A stretch of 64,000 nucleotides of DNA. Origin: Desulfolinea sp050305405. Lineage in GTDB: Bacteria > Chloroflexota > Anaerolineae > Anaerolineales > Villigracilaceae. Positions 17,150 through 26,579 of the stretch are shown one piece after another. The stretch is from assembly GCA_050305405.1 (NCBI GenBank), contig JBNLFG010000014.1, forward strand, positions 76,936 to 140,935. Direction: 5' to 3'. Positions within the stretch are counted from its first letter, which is position 1, and each line of letters begins with the position of its first letter. The notes under the pieces are model-generated. The model saw nothing but the letters and a program-made list of their open reading frames with translations, searched no databases and was not told the DNA's origin. Both the position numbers and the translations under genes were made by a program.

Positions 17150-18387
17150 TTTTGTTCTTTTGAATTCTCCAGTTGTAGCACATACAAAAAGGCATCGACA
17201 ACTTGTGGGTCGAATTGTTTTTTCGTATGAGAAATGAGCTCCTTAATCGCAAAAGCTTTGCTTTTTGCAGTTTTATAGGGTCGTTCATCTGTTATGGCGA
17301 TATAGGCATCAACTACAGTAATGATTCGTGCCGCAAGAGGGATTTCGTCCTCGCGCAAACCATTTGGATAGCCTGACCCATCAAATTTTTCCTGATGAGC
17401 ACGAACAATTTCTGCAATATCACCGAGTTCATCAATCGTTGCGATGATATCTGCGCCAATATCAGGGTGCCTTTTCATGATCTCCCTTTCTTCCGCTGTA
17501 AGGGATGCCGGCTTATTTAAAATACTATCAGGAACTCCGATCTTGCCAATATCATGCAGGATGGCTGCTAATCTCACTCGTTCCAGCTCTTCATCTGTGT
17601 AATTCAGCATTCTGGCGGTTTCAACAGCCAGCGTGGAGATGCGGTTACTGTGGTCAATTGTATATTGATCGCGAGCTTCAAGCACATTTGCTAGGAGAGC
17701 AACAATATTCCTATACGTTAATGCCATATTATCATGCAGCTCAGTTAGCTCTTTGGTTTTTCGCTTGACTTCGTTGGTAAGGGTGATGCTCCAGTTGCCC
17801 ATTGTTTCTGCTGCGCCCCCGGCGGCAACCATTGTTATGAGAATAAGTAGAACGCCTAAAACGATATTTGTGTAGATTAAGCGAGCATTGATATTTAGAT
17901 CATAGACAGAGATGAGTAGTATATTGTTTACCCCGATAAACCCTGCTAATTCAACTGTGATGAAAAACAAGAAAAGAAAGCCAACAACCGCTGACATCCA
18001 ATACGCAGCAGATCGTTGCCAAAAGACAAAGGCTGCACTTAGAATCAAGATCAGATAAATCCCAAAGCTCAGCGTTATAAAACCGCCTCCAAGGTATAAG
18101 CCGAAGGTGCCGATGACCGCAGCGGTGATCAGGCTGATCCATGTTGCAAGTCTTGGCCTTCCGTGTAGAGCCATGCTGCGTTGCCAGACGAGAATGGCAA
18201 GATCGCAGCATGTTGCGAATATGGCTTGAATGGGGCTGTTGTTTGGATATCGAAGCTGGACAACAAAAAGAAGAATAAGGATTGCCAGGCTGCCAAAGAA
18301 GCGTACGCGGTGATACGCGAGTGCCCTTTGCGCGAGAGAGTGACTTGCCCAACTTGCTTTGAGTGTTGAGTTTGCGTTTTCTTTCAT
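17146..18387 (-). CDS. Membrane-bound HD-GYP phosphodiesterase (cyclic di-GMP)
   Basis: 413 residues. About six membrane helices occupy the first 190 residues, followed by a short coiled linker and an HD-GYP domain. The HD pair is in ILHDIGKIGVPD and the GYP part in HQEKFDGSGYPNGL, both intact, so hydrolysis of cyclic di-GMP to pGpG/GMP is expected. The family also includes cGAMP-cleaving members. It begins 6 bp after cofE and overlaps the next gene, so it belongs to the cofE operon; a functional link to F420 is not obvious. Confidence 0.9.
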   Translation of the reverse strand: MKENANSTLKASWASHSLAQRALAYHRVRFFGSLAILILLFVVQLRYPNNSPIQAIFATCCDLAILVWQRSMALHGRPRLATWISLITAAVIGTFGLYLGGGFITLSFGIYLILILSAAFVFWQRSAAYWMSAVVGFLFLFFITVELAGFIGVNNILLISVYDLNINARLIYTNIVLGVLLILITMVAAGGAAETMGNWSITLTNEVKRKTKELTELHDNMALTYRNIVALLANVLEARDQYTIDHSNRISTLAVETARMLNYTDEELERVRLAAILHDIGKIGVPDSILNKPASLTAEEREIMKRHPDIGADIIATIDELGDIAEIVRAHQEKFDGSGYPNGLREDEIPLAARIITVVDAYIAITDERPYKTAKSKAFAIKELISHTKKQFDPQVVDAFLYVLQLENSKEQK

Positions 18388-18393
18388 AGGTTC

Positions 18394-19221
18394 TTAACGA
18401 AAAAGGTCTTTGTCTTTAGGACGCAATAATTCAGAAAGTGTACTCTCTCGTAGCGGATAAGGGAAGCCGCGCACGTGGACGATGGGCTTGCCCTCGTTTG
18501 TCTGCCCCATCATCAGGGAGGCGGCTGCCGCTAACTCATCGGCTGCGCCGATCTGCGTGACCTTTAGTTCGCGCCCGAAGAGATCAACGTCGCCGCGTTT
18601 GTCGACTACGGCGGGGATGCCCGCTACACCGATTGTGATGCCAACGATCCCTTCGCGCCAGGCACGCCCGTGCGAGTCGATGATGAGGATGCCGAGCTTT
18701 TTGCTCGTTGCTGTTTTAAGCGCATCATGTAGTTCGCGCGCGGAGCGATCTGCGTCTTCAGGGAGCAGGAGGGCGTATTCGTCGCTGTTTCTCCCCCCCT
18801 CTGTCCTTCGGACATCTCCCCCCCGATGGGGGGGAGAATTAATTTCTTCCCCCCTCGAGGGAAGGTTAGGATGGGGGTTCACGTTTGAGTGATCGATTCC
18901 TGCATTGGCGCAGATGAAGCCGTTTTTATGCTCTACGACGATCAGCCCGGGGCGCGTACGAATGATCTCGTTGGATTCTTGCAGAATCAACTCGACGACA
19001 CGCGCATCTTTTTGGGTAGCGGTAGCAAGTTCAAGGGCGCGCGCACTCGGCTCTACATCCGCGAGATTGACGAGACGTCCCTCCGTCTTGCTGACGATCT
19101 TCTGCGCGAGCACGAAGATGTCGCCATCCTGTATGTCGGAGCTGTTTTTGAGAATGATCTCGGCGAGATTGTCGCCTTTTTCGATGAGGGGAATGTTGGG
19201 GAGGGGGGTGAGGGTCAGCAT
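18394..19221 (-). CDS. cofE: Coenzyme F420-0:L-glutamate ligase, with an in-frame repeat insertion
   Basis: 275 residues of the CofE fold, which adds L-glutamate residues to F420-0 with GTP. Family marks include IPLIEKGDNLAE, FVLAQKIVSKTEGR and CANAGIDHSNV in the N-terminal half, then LLLPEDADRSARELHDAL and DSHGRAWREGIVGI. Between HSNV and the LLLPED strand lies a proline-, arginine- and glycine-rich stretch of about 30 residues (about 115-144) not expected in CofE; it is encoded by a dispersed hairpin repeat (18792-18878). The frame stays open, so the protein may carry a tolerated surface loop. It is the first gene of a cofE, HD-GYP, 2H, PPOX operon. Confidence 0.9.
   Translation of the reverse strand: MLTLTPLPNIPLIEKGDNLAEIILKNSSDIQDGDIFVLAQKIVSKTEGRLVNLADVEPSARALELATATQKDARVVELILQESNEIIRTRPGLIVVEHKNGFICANAGIDHSNVNPHPNLPSRGEEINSPPHRGGDVRRTEGGRNSDEYALLLPEDADRSARELHDALKTATSKKLGILIIDSHGRAWREGIVGITIGVAGIPAVVDKRGDVDLFGRELKVTQIGAADELAAAASLMMGQTNEGKPIVHVRGFPYPLRESTLSELLRPKDKDLFR
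18792..18878. repeat. C/G-run hairpin repeat inserted in the cofE coding region
   Basis: C-runs and G-runs form an outer CCCCC/GGGGG pair and two inner hairpins (TCTCCCCCC with GGGGGGAGA, and CTTCCC with GGGAAG). The same plan occurs in intergenic DNA at 28482-28558. The 87-bp span is a multiple of three and contains no stop in the cofE frame. Confidence 0.7.
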
Positions 19222-19363
19222 GGGCTGATTTTACCTTTGTTTGAACTGATTTTGCGAGAAGGGCGCTTTTCTGACGAAGCAATCTCTCCTACTATGAGAC
19301 CGCTTTGTCGCAAGAACGTGCTTCTCGCGGAATCAATCTGCATAGGCAGGAACTTTTTTGCGA

Positions 19364-19392
19364 TTGAAAGCGTCTGTGCTTCACGATAGAAT
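19364..19392 (+). promoter_or_regulatory. Sigma-70-like promoter of the A2M gene
   Basis: TTGAAA at 19364-19369 and TAGAAT at 19387-19392 are 17 bases apart, an ideal spacing. AAAGGAGA and the ATG at 19417 follow, leaving a leader of about 17 bases. Confidence 0.6.
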
Positions 19393-19416
19393 ACAAGTAT
19401 CAAAAGGAGAAGTCAA

Positions 19417-22400
19417 ATGAAAAGGTCGTTTATGGGAATTCTCGTGATTTTAATGTTGGTCGTTGGCTTGGCTGCCTGCAAGGGCGGCAATGAGGGCCCG
19501 GCCGCGCAACCGACGCCGGAAGATGAAGAGACCGGTGTGCCGCTCGATGAAAATGAGCCGACACCGCTGACTTTCAGTTTAAGCGAGGGAACGGAAGGCG
19601 CGGAAGAATATGTAGCCTCGGCGTATGTGCCGGGCGCGCCGCTCGGGGACGAGGAACTTGCTTCCATTTTAGAGCGTTTGCCCGCCCTCGTGATGGGAGG
19701 CTCCGACGCGGTCGATTTCAATTTGCCGGACGAAGTCATTCCGCCGCCGAGGCCGGGTGAAACACTCGAAGAATCTTTCCCGCCCGAAGAGGGCGCAGCC
19801 GCAACGACCGTAGAGTACGGTCCGTTGGAGGTCTTGCGCTACTCGCCCGAAGGCGAGATTCCGATTGCTCCTTTTGTGAATATTACATTTAACCAGCCGA
19901 TGGTGCCGTTAGGCACGTTGAGCCAGCTCTCCGACATGGACGTGCCCGTGCAAGTTTCACCGCCCATCCCGGGGACATGGCGTTGGCTGGGCACGAAGAC
20001 GCTTAACTTCCAAGCCGATTCCGAACTCGTCGACCGTTTGCCGATGGCGACCGAGTATGAAGTTTTCATCCCTGCGGGGACAGAGTCTGCTGTGGGTGGT
20101 GTGCTCGCTGAAGCGGTCAGTTTTACCTTTAACACGCCTGCGCCGATCATGCAGCGCTACTATCCCTATGGCGATCCGCAACCGCTGGAACCGATCTTTT
20201 TCATTTCCTTTGACCAGCGCGTTGATCCCGAAGCGGTTTTGGAACATTTAACGGTAACCGCTGATGGACGCAATGTAGATGTAAAACTCGCCACTGCTGC
20301 TGAGATCGAAGAAGACAAGCATGTTAGCGGGATGGTGGAAAATGCGCAGGAAGGACGCTGGTTGGCCTTCCGCGCCTATGAGCCGCTGCTTGCGGATGCA
20401 GAGATCAGCGTGGTCGTCGAGGCAGGGATGCCTTCGGCAGAAGGCCCGTTGCTGACGACGAGCGCGCAGAGCTATTCTTTCTACACTTATGCGCCGCTGA
20501 AATTGACCGATTCTCGTTGCGGCTGGAACGATGACTGCCGCCCCTTGATGCCCTTCACGCTGGAGTTCAACAACCAGATCGACGTGGATGCTTTCGATGA
20601 GAGCATGATTACTGTTTCACCTGAGATCGTTGGGATGACGATCAATGTTAGCTGGAATACGATCACGATCAGTGGGATGACTGAGGGGCAGACCACCTAT
20701 AAGGTCGGGATCAGTGGGGAGATAAAGGATATCTTCGGGCAGACGCTTGGACGCGACGAGAATGTTCGTTTCAAGGTCGGCTCGGCGGAGCCTTTCCTGG
20801 TTGGTCCGCAAGATCGTTTTATCACGCTCGATCCTTCCGCAAAGAGTCCGTCCATCTCCTATTATGTGATGAATTATGACAAACTGGATGTGCAGATTTA
20901 TGCCGTGCAGCCTGCGGATTGGGCGCAGTATTTGCAATATCTGGATGAGTACCAGTGGACGGATGAGCCGATCGAGTTGCCTGGGAAGTTGCTGCTCGAT
21001 GAGACCCGCAACGTGGACACGAAGAACAACGTGCTGACCGAGATCAGCCTTGACCTGAGCGAATATATGGACGGGGATTTTGGTCACTTTATTGTGATGG
21101 TGCGCCCGCATAAGGGACTTTTTGCGAAAGATGAGTATTGGGAAACGAGCCATGTTTGGGCGCAGGTCACGCAGATCGGCGTGGATGCGTTCAACGATCA
21201 CAGTGAGATGATGGTCTGGACGACGAAGCTGGAAGATGGCTCGCCGCTGGCGAACGTGGATGTACACAGTGATGATGGTACCGTTTTGGGGACATCAGGT
21301 GAAGATGGGGTTGCAAAATTTTATCTTCCTGCTGGCGGCACAGCTTATCTAACTGCCCAAGTTGGCGATGATGTAGCTATGTTGCCTCGCAATACTTATC
21401 GTTGGGATGAAGATAGCTGGGCACCTCAAGTAGTTTATGAGCATTTGCGCTGGTTTGTTTACGACGACCGTGCTATGTACCGCCCCGGCGAAGAAGTTCA
21501 TCTCAAAGGATGGATTCGCAAGAGTACCCCTGCAGATATTATGCTGGTGGGAGAAGTTTTAACCGGAATCAACTACACGCTGACAGGTCCGCAAGGCAAT
21601 GAGATTGCTAGCGGAACGGTTGAAGTTAACACTTTTGGTGGGTTTGATTTAGCCCTTACTCTCCCTGAGAATGTCAATTTAGGGTATGCGCAATTGCAAT
21701 TTCAGGCAATGGGAGCTTTTGGCAGGATGGAAGACAGTTATTATTCCCACTCCTTCCAAATTCAGGAATTCCGCCGCCCCGAGTTTGAAGTAACTGCCCG
21801 CAACGAGACCCAAGCCCCGTATTTCGTCGGCGAGCACGCTGTGCTGGCGGTGGACGCCAAGTATTATGCGGGCGGTGCGCTGCCTGGCGCAGAGACCAAC
21901 TGGTGGGTCAGCTCCAACGAAACCAACTATACGCCGCCCAACTGGGACGATTTCACCTTCGGTTTCTGGACGCCCTGGTGGTGGTATTTTGACGGCGGCT
22001 ACGAAGATAACTCGCAGAGCGAGAGCTTCAGTGGCGTCACCGATGCGACAGGCACGCACTACCTGCGAGTCGATTTCAACGGCGAGACCACCCGCCCGAC
22101 CAGCATCACCGCCGAAGCGACCGTCATGGACTTGAACCGTCAGGCGTGGACGAGCGGCACCAGCCTGCTCGTGCATCCCGCCGATGTCTACGTCGGCTTG
22201 CGCTCGGAACGCTATTTCGTCGAGCGTGGCGAACCGTTGGAGATCGAACTGATCGTCACCGACATCGACGGCAACGTCGTTTCGGGTCACCCTGTCACGG
22301 TCGAAGCCTCCCGCATCGTCTGGAAGTCGAGCGGCGGCTGGCATGAAGAACTGGTCGATCCGCAGACATGCGAAGTCACCTCCAGCGACGAACCGCAGAC

Positions 22401-25400
22401 CTGCACCTTCGACACTTCCGTCGGTGGGCGTTATCGCATCACCGCCCTCGTCACTGACGAGCAGGGCAGGCAGAACGAAAGCCGTCTCACCCGCTGGGTC
22501 AGTGGCGGCGACGTCCCGCCCTCCCGCAGCGTTGAGCAGGAAGAGATCACTCTGATCCCCGATAAAGACGAATACCAGCCCGGCGACACCGCCGAAATCC
22601 TCGTCCAAACGCCCTTCACGCCCGCCGAAGTTTTGGTCACGGTTTCCCGCAGCGGCATTCTCTACACCGAACGCCATACGATTGAAGAAGGAACCCTGAC
22701 GCTTACCGTACCCATCACGGATGCGCAGATCCCGAACATTAACGTGCAGGTGGACGCAGTTGGTGCCGCGCCGCGCGTGGACGATAGCGGGGTGCCCGTT
22801 GAAGGAGCGCCTGCTCGTCCCGCCTATGCGACCGCCAACCTGAACCTGAGCATCCCGCCCTACAGCCGCACCCTCGAAGTGGAAGCCACCCTCGCCGATG
22901 ATGAGATCGAACCCGGCGGCAGCACCAGCCTTGATCTGCTGCTCAAAGATGCCAACGGGGAGCCCGTCGCTGATGCGGAACTGGCAGTTGTCGTCGTAGA
23001 CGAATCCATTCTTGCTCTGACCAACTACCAGTTGGCAGACCCCATTTCAACTTTCTACTTAGAACGCTCCGCCGACTTGAGCGCAGTCTATGGGCGCGCC
23101 AATATCGTCCTCGCCAACCCAGAAGTGCTTGCAGAAGCCGCACGTGGCGCAGAAGCTCAGGCAACCAACACCGCTGATGATGGTTTTAAATTGTTTGGTG
23201 GCAGTGCTGCCGCTCCGATGGAAGAAGCGGCAATGGAAGCGCCGATGGCTGCACCAATGGCCGATATGGCAATGGAAGCTGAAGGCATGGGCGGCGGCGC
23301 TGGCGCTGCGCCCACCATCGCCGTGCGCAGTGACTTCAACCCGCTTGCCACCTTTGAAGCCGAAGTCCGCACCGACGCCAACGGCAAAGCGACCGTGCAA
23401 ATCAACGTCCCCGACAACCTGACGCGCTACCGCGTGATGGTCGTCGCTGTGGATGCTGGCGGCGCGCAATTCGGCAAAACCGAGAGCAGCCTGACCGCTC
23501 GCCTGCCGCTGATGGTACGCCCGTCTGCGCCCCGCTTTCTGAACTTTGGCGATAAATTTGAATTCCCGATCCTGCTCCAAAACCAGACCGACGAGCCGCT
23601 GACCGTCAATGTCGCCCTCGAAGCGACTAACATCAGCCTCCCCGAAGGCGCGGGACAACGCGTGACCGTCCCTGCCAATGATCGTGTCGAGGTGCGATTT
23701 GCGGCTGAAACCGAAATGGCGGGCACCGCTCAATTCCAGATCGGCGCTGTCTCGGGCACTTTTGCGGATGCGGCGACCGTATCCCTGCCCGTCTATACGC
23801 CCGCCACGACCGAAGCCTTCGCCACCTACGGCGTGGTCGATGAGGGTGCCATTGCGCAGCCCATCGCTCGCCCCGAAGATGTCTACGCCCAGTTTGGCGG
23901 GTTGGAAATCCAAACCTCCTCGACCGCTCTGCAAGCCCTGACGGATGCGGTCATGTACCTGAACAACTATCCCTACGAATGCACCGAGCAGATCAGCTCA
24001 CGGGTCTTGGGCATCGCCTCGCTGCGGGACGTCTTAACGGCGTTCCAAGCCGAGGGTCTCCCCTCTGCCAGTGAAATGGAAGCCAGCGTAAATCGGGATG
24101 TGACCCGTCTGCAGGGGATGCAGAACTATGACGGGGGTTTTCCCTACTGGCGTCGCGGGCAGGAATCGATCCCCTTCAATACCATCCACGTTGCGCATGC
24201 TTTGGCGCGTGCACAGGAAAAGGGCTTCGATGTCCCCATCGCGATGCAGGATAATCTGCTTTACTATTTGCAGGATATCGAGAGTCACTACCCCTACTGG
24301 TACAGCCAGTACACCCGCCGCGTGCTGAGTGCGTATGCGCTCTACGTGCGCGACCTGATGGGTGACAGCGACCCCGCCAAAGCCCGTGCGCTCTATGAAG
24401 AAGCCCCGCTGGATGACTTCTCCTTTGAAGCCATCGGCTGGATGTGGCAGGTGCTGGTGGATGACCCGCAGGCGGCAACGCAGCTCGAAGAGATCCGCCG
24501 CTTTGTGAACAACCACGCCGTCGAGACGGCTGGGGCGGCGAATTTCACCACCAGCTACGATGACCAGACCTACCTGATCCTGTCGTCGAACCGTCGTGCG
24601 GATGCCGTCCTGCTGGATGCGCTGATGGCGGATAACCCCGACGCCGACCTGATCCCGAAATTGGTCAACGGCTTGCTGGCGCATCGCACGCAGGGACGCT
24701 GGGGCAGCACGCAAGAAAATGTCTTTGTGCTCCTGGCATTGGACCGCTACTTTAACACCTACGAAGCGCAGACGCCCGATTTCGTGGCTCGCATCTGGCT
24801 CGGAGAGACCTACGCTGGTGAACACGCCTATGAGGGTTACACCACCGATTACAAAGAGACCAGCATCCCGATGAGCTATCTCGTCGATGGCGCTGACTTG
24901 CAGGATTTGATCTTGAGCAAAGACGGCGTTGGACGGCTCTACTACCGCCTCGGTTTGAAATACGCCCCCACCGACCTGAACCTTGATCCGCTCGATATGG
25001 GCTTTGTCGTCACCCGCACCTACGAAGCGGTCGATGACCCCGAAGATGTCTGGCAGGATGACGATGGCGTCTGGCATATCAAAGCGGGCGCACGCGTGCG
25101 TGTCTCGCTCAAGATGGTCGCCGACAGCCGCCGCTACCACGTCGCCCTCGTCGATCCGTTGCCCGCTGGCTTGGAGATCGTCAACCCCGATCTGGCAGTC
25201 TCCTCGACATCCGACATCGTGGACGAGAACAGCGATCCCTTCAAGCGTATCTACGGCTGGTGGTGGTGGGGACCCTGGTATCAGCACGAAAACCTGCGCG
25301 ACGAACGTGCCGAAGCCTTCACATCGCTATTGTGGGACGGCGTCTATGACTACTCCTACATCGCCCGTGCCACCACGCCTGGGACCTTCATTGCCCCGCC

Positions 25401-25473
25401 CGCCAAAGCGGAAGAGATGTACTCGCCCGAGGTCTTTGGGCGCTCAGGGAGTGATTGGGTTGTGGTTGAGTGA
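19417..25473 (+). CDS. Alpha-2-macroglobulin family lipoprotein with thioester motif
   Basis: A 2018-residue secreted lipoprotein: a signal peptide ends in LAAC with Cys21 as lipid anchor, followed by an acidic Pro/Glu-rich linker. The MG domains follow, then a Met/Ala/Gly-rich segment (about residues 1268-1300) where the protease bait region is expected. The thioester motif CTEQ (Cys1522 to Gln1525) is intact within YPYECTEQ. A helical thioester domain and terminal receptor-like domain complete it. Such proteins trap proteases that cleave the bait and bind them covalently at the cell envelope. The usual partner pbpC is not adjacent. About 21270-21780 is more AT-rich than the rest, suggesting a recombined patch. 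A promoter lies at 19364-19392 and a strong terminator follows. Confidence 0.93.
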   Translation: MKRSFMGILVILMLVVGLAACKGGNEGPAAQPTPEDEETGVPLDENEPTPLTFSLSEGTEGAEEYVASAYVPGAPLGDEELASILERLPALVMGGSDAVDFNLPDEVIPPPRPGETLEESFPPEEGAAATTVEYGPLEVLRYSPEGEIPIAPFVNITFNQPMVPLGTLSQLSDMDVPVQVSPPIPGTWRWLGTKTLNFQADSELVDRLPMATEYEVFIPAGTESAVGGVLAEAVSFTFNTPAPIMQRYYPYGDPQPLEPIFFISFDQRVDPEAVLEHLTVTADGRNVDVKLATAAEIEEDKHVSGMVENAQEGRWLAFRAYEPLLADAEISVVVEAGMPSAEGPLLTTSAQSYSFYTYAPLKLTDSRCGWNDDCRPLMPFTLEFNNQIDVDAFDESMITVSPEIVGMTINVSWNTITISGMTEGQTTYKVGISGEIKDIFGQTLGRDENVRFKVGSAEPFLVGPQDRFITLDPSAKSPSISYYVMNYDKLDVQIYAVQPADWAQYLQYLDEYQWTDEPIELPGKLLLDETRNVDTKNNVLTEISLDLSEYMDGDFGHFIVMVRPHKGLFAKDEYWETSHVWAQVTQIGVDAFNDHSEMMVWTTKLEDGSPLANVDVHSDDGTVLGTSGEDGVAKFYLPAGGTAYLTAQVGDDVAMLPRNTYRWDEDSWAPQVVYEHLRWFVYDDRAMYRPGEEVHLKGWIRKSTPADIMLVGEVLTGINYTLTGPQGNEIASGTVEVNTFGGFDLALTLPENVNLGYAQLQFQAMGAFGRMEDSYYSHSFQIQEFRRPEFEVTARNETQAPYFVGEHAVLAVDAKYYAGGALPGAETNWWVSSNETNYTPPNWDDFTFGFWTPWWWYFDGGYEDNSQSESFSGVTDATGTHYLRVDFNGETTRPTSITAEATVMDLNRQAWTSGTSLLVHPADVYVGLRSERYFVERGEPLEIELIVTDIDGNVVSGHPVTVEASRIVWKSSGGWHEELVDPQTCEVTSSDEPQTCTFDTSVGGRYRITALVTDEQGRQNESRLTRWVSGGDVPPSRSVEQEEITLIPDKDEYQPGDTAEILVQTPFTPAEVLVTVSRSGILYTERHTIEEGTLTLTVPITDAQIPNINVQVDAVGAAPRVDDSGVPVEGAPARPAYATANLNLSIPPYSRTLEVEATLADDEIEPGGSTSLDLLLKDANGEPVADAELAVVVVDESILALTNYQLADPISTFYLERSADLSAVYGRANIVLANPEVLAEAARGAEAQATNTADDGFKLFGGSAAAPMEEAAMEAPMAAPMADMAMEAEGMGGGAGAAPTIAVRSDFNPLATFEAEVRTDANGKATVQINVPDNLTRYRVMVVAVDAGGAQFGKTESSLTARLPLMVRPSAPRFLNFGDKFEFPILLQNQTDEPLTVNVALEATNISLPEGAGQRVTVPANDRVEVRFAAETEMAGTAQFQIGAVSGTFADAATVSLPVYTPATTEAFATYGVVDEGAIAQPIARPEDVYAQFGGLEIQTSSTALQALTDAVMYLNNYPYECTEQISSRVLGIASLRDVLTAFQAEGLPSASEMEASVNRDVTRLQGMQNYDGGFPYWRRGQESIPFNTIHVAHALARAQEKGFDVPIAMQDNLLYYLQDIESHYPYWYSQYTRRVLSAYALYVRDLMGDSDPAKARALYEEAPLDDFSFEAIGWMWQVLVDDPQAATQLEEIRRFVNNHAVETAGAANFTTSYDDQTYLILSSNRRADAVLLDALMADNPDADLIPKLVNGLLAHRTQGRWGSTQENVFVLLALDRYFNTYEAQTPDFVARIWLGETYAGEHAYEGYTTDYKETSIPMSYLVDGADLQDLILSKDGVGRLYYRLGLKYAPTDLNLDPLDMGFVVTRTYEAVDDPEDVWQDDDGVWHIKAGARVRVSLKMVADSRRYHVALVDPLPAGLEIVNPDLAVSSTSDIVDENSDPFKRIYGWWWWGPWYQHENLRDERAEAFTSLLWDGVYDYSYIARATTPGTFIAPPAKAEEMYSPEVFGRSGSDWVVVE

Positions 25474-25558
25474 GATGATTAGAGAGTAGATTTCCCCGAC
25501 GACTCATGTGTCGGGGTGGGCGATGGTCGCAAAAGATAGCTCCCTCGCCCGAAAGAGA

Positions 25559-25599
25559 AGAGACCCTTCCGTGGGGGCGGGAGGGTCTCTTTGATGTTT
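25559..25599 (+). terminator. Rho-independent terminator after the A2M gene
   Basis: AGAGACCCT (25559-25567) pairs with AGGGTCTCT (25582-25590), with further TCC/GGG pairing inside, followed by TTGATGTTTT. It lies 86 bp after the A2M stop and before the convergent TIR gene. Confidence 0.75.
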
Positions 25600-25618
25600 T
25601 CACGCTTTTGGTTGATCA

Positions 25619-26494
25619 TTAAAAATCTTTTTCAAAACCTATGTCAGTTCTTCTGATGATATGTGTCATAGGAATCTCCATCAAGCTTAGTATTTTGGAT
25701 ATTTTGTTGATTTCCTCTGAATCAGGAAGTTTTTCTTTAGCTTCTGATACAGCTTTTATTAACTCTCGATATCTGTCTATAGCGTCAGCTAACGCTTTTG
25801 GATGGAAGCCGTTTATCAAATGAGAAGATCTAGAACGCTTTGTTATCTGCTTTTGAATATGCTCGAAGTAGTTCATTGGGAGAATTTGTTCAGGGTCACG
25901 TAGTAGTTTTTGGTTTATTCGACTTATCTCGAGTATTTCTTCCAAGACGTTTGAAAGATATTCGGTTTCATTGTTGTTGGTTTTGGATGGTTGTGGCGTT
26001 TTTGTGTTGGGGGTGTTTTCTTCAATGCTGTTTAGCTCTTCTATTAGGCTTGGCCACCAAACTTCAAAAACTTTTTCTAAGCGCGCTTCATCGAGCCCGT
26101 GTTCTTCACAAGTTTCGTTGATTGATTTGACTAGTTTGAATATATCGTCTTTTTCTAATATCGTTGATTGGAACTGTAATAGGGGGCCGGTGACTTCAGA
26201 TCTTTTTACTCTGAAAAGAAATGGGGAAACCCTGCTTTTATCAACGCTTTTTCCTAAAGCTCCCGCTTCAAAGTTTAGCCAAGGCGCATTTAGATTTTCT
26301 TTTGTGACGCAGAGTATTCCGTAAGAGGATTCTTCTAACTCGCTAGCAATGTCTGTAGACCATCTTGAACCTTTGTCAATGTCTTCAGACGATACATATG
26401 GCTTAACACTTTGGATAACAGATGGGAGCCAGTCTCTAAATATTTTGGCTACTTTATGGCTTGTTTCTCCTGACCAACTGATGAAAATTTTCAT
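25619..26494 (-). CDS. TIR-domain protein, probable NAD-consuming defence effector
   Basis: Residues 1 to about 130 form a bacterial TIR-like domain: FISWSGETSHKVA at the N-terminus, DIDKGSRWSTDIASELEES in the middle, and NFEAGALGK with the likely catalytic Glu76. The C-terminal part (about 180-291) is helical with no recognised fold. Bacterial TIR proteins usually cleave NAD+ or make cyclic ADP-ribose signals in antiphage defence. No Argonaute, SAVED or ThsA partner is next to it, so it may act alone or with a distant partner. A hand count of 25741-25800 gives about 38% GC, far below the A2M gene, which suggests transfer. Confidence 0.8.
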   Translation of the reverse strand: MKIFISWSGETSHKVAKIFRDWLPSVIQSVKPYVSSEDIDKGSRWSTDIASELEESSYGILCVTKENLNAPWLNFEAGALGKSVDKSRVSPFLFRVKRSEVTGPLLQFQSTILEKDDIFKLVKSINETCEEHGLDEARLEKVFEVWWPSLIEELNSIEENTPNTKTPQPSKTNNNETEYLSNVLEEILEISRINQKLLRDPEQILPMNYFEHIQKQITKRSRSSHLINGFHPKALADAIDRYRELIKAVSEAKEKLPDSEEINKISKILSLMEIPMTHIIRRTDIGFEKDF

Positions 26495-26579
26495 GATTTC
26501 CCTCGACTTTTCTCAATGCTAGATTATCTGAATTTTACTGATTGTAACATTGTTATGTTTTGAAGCGGGTTATAAAAGT

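Noticed and set aside
21679..22677. 332-codon antisense frame in A2M
   Set aside because: Same cause; low-complexity Gly/Asp/Arg composition.
24034..25287. Long antisense frame (417 codons) inside the A2M gene
   Set aside because: It is a shadow caused by GC-rich third positions of a clear plus-strand gene and shows no domain.
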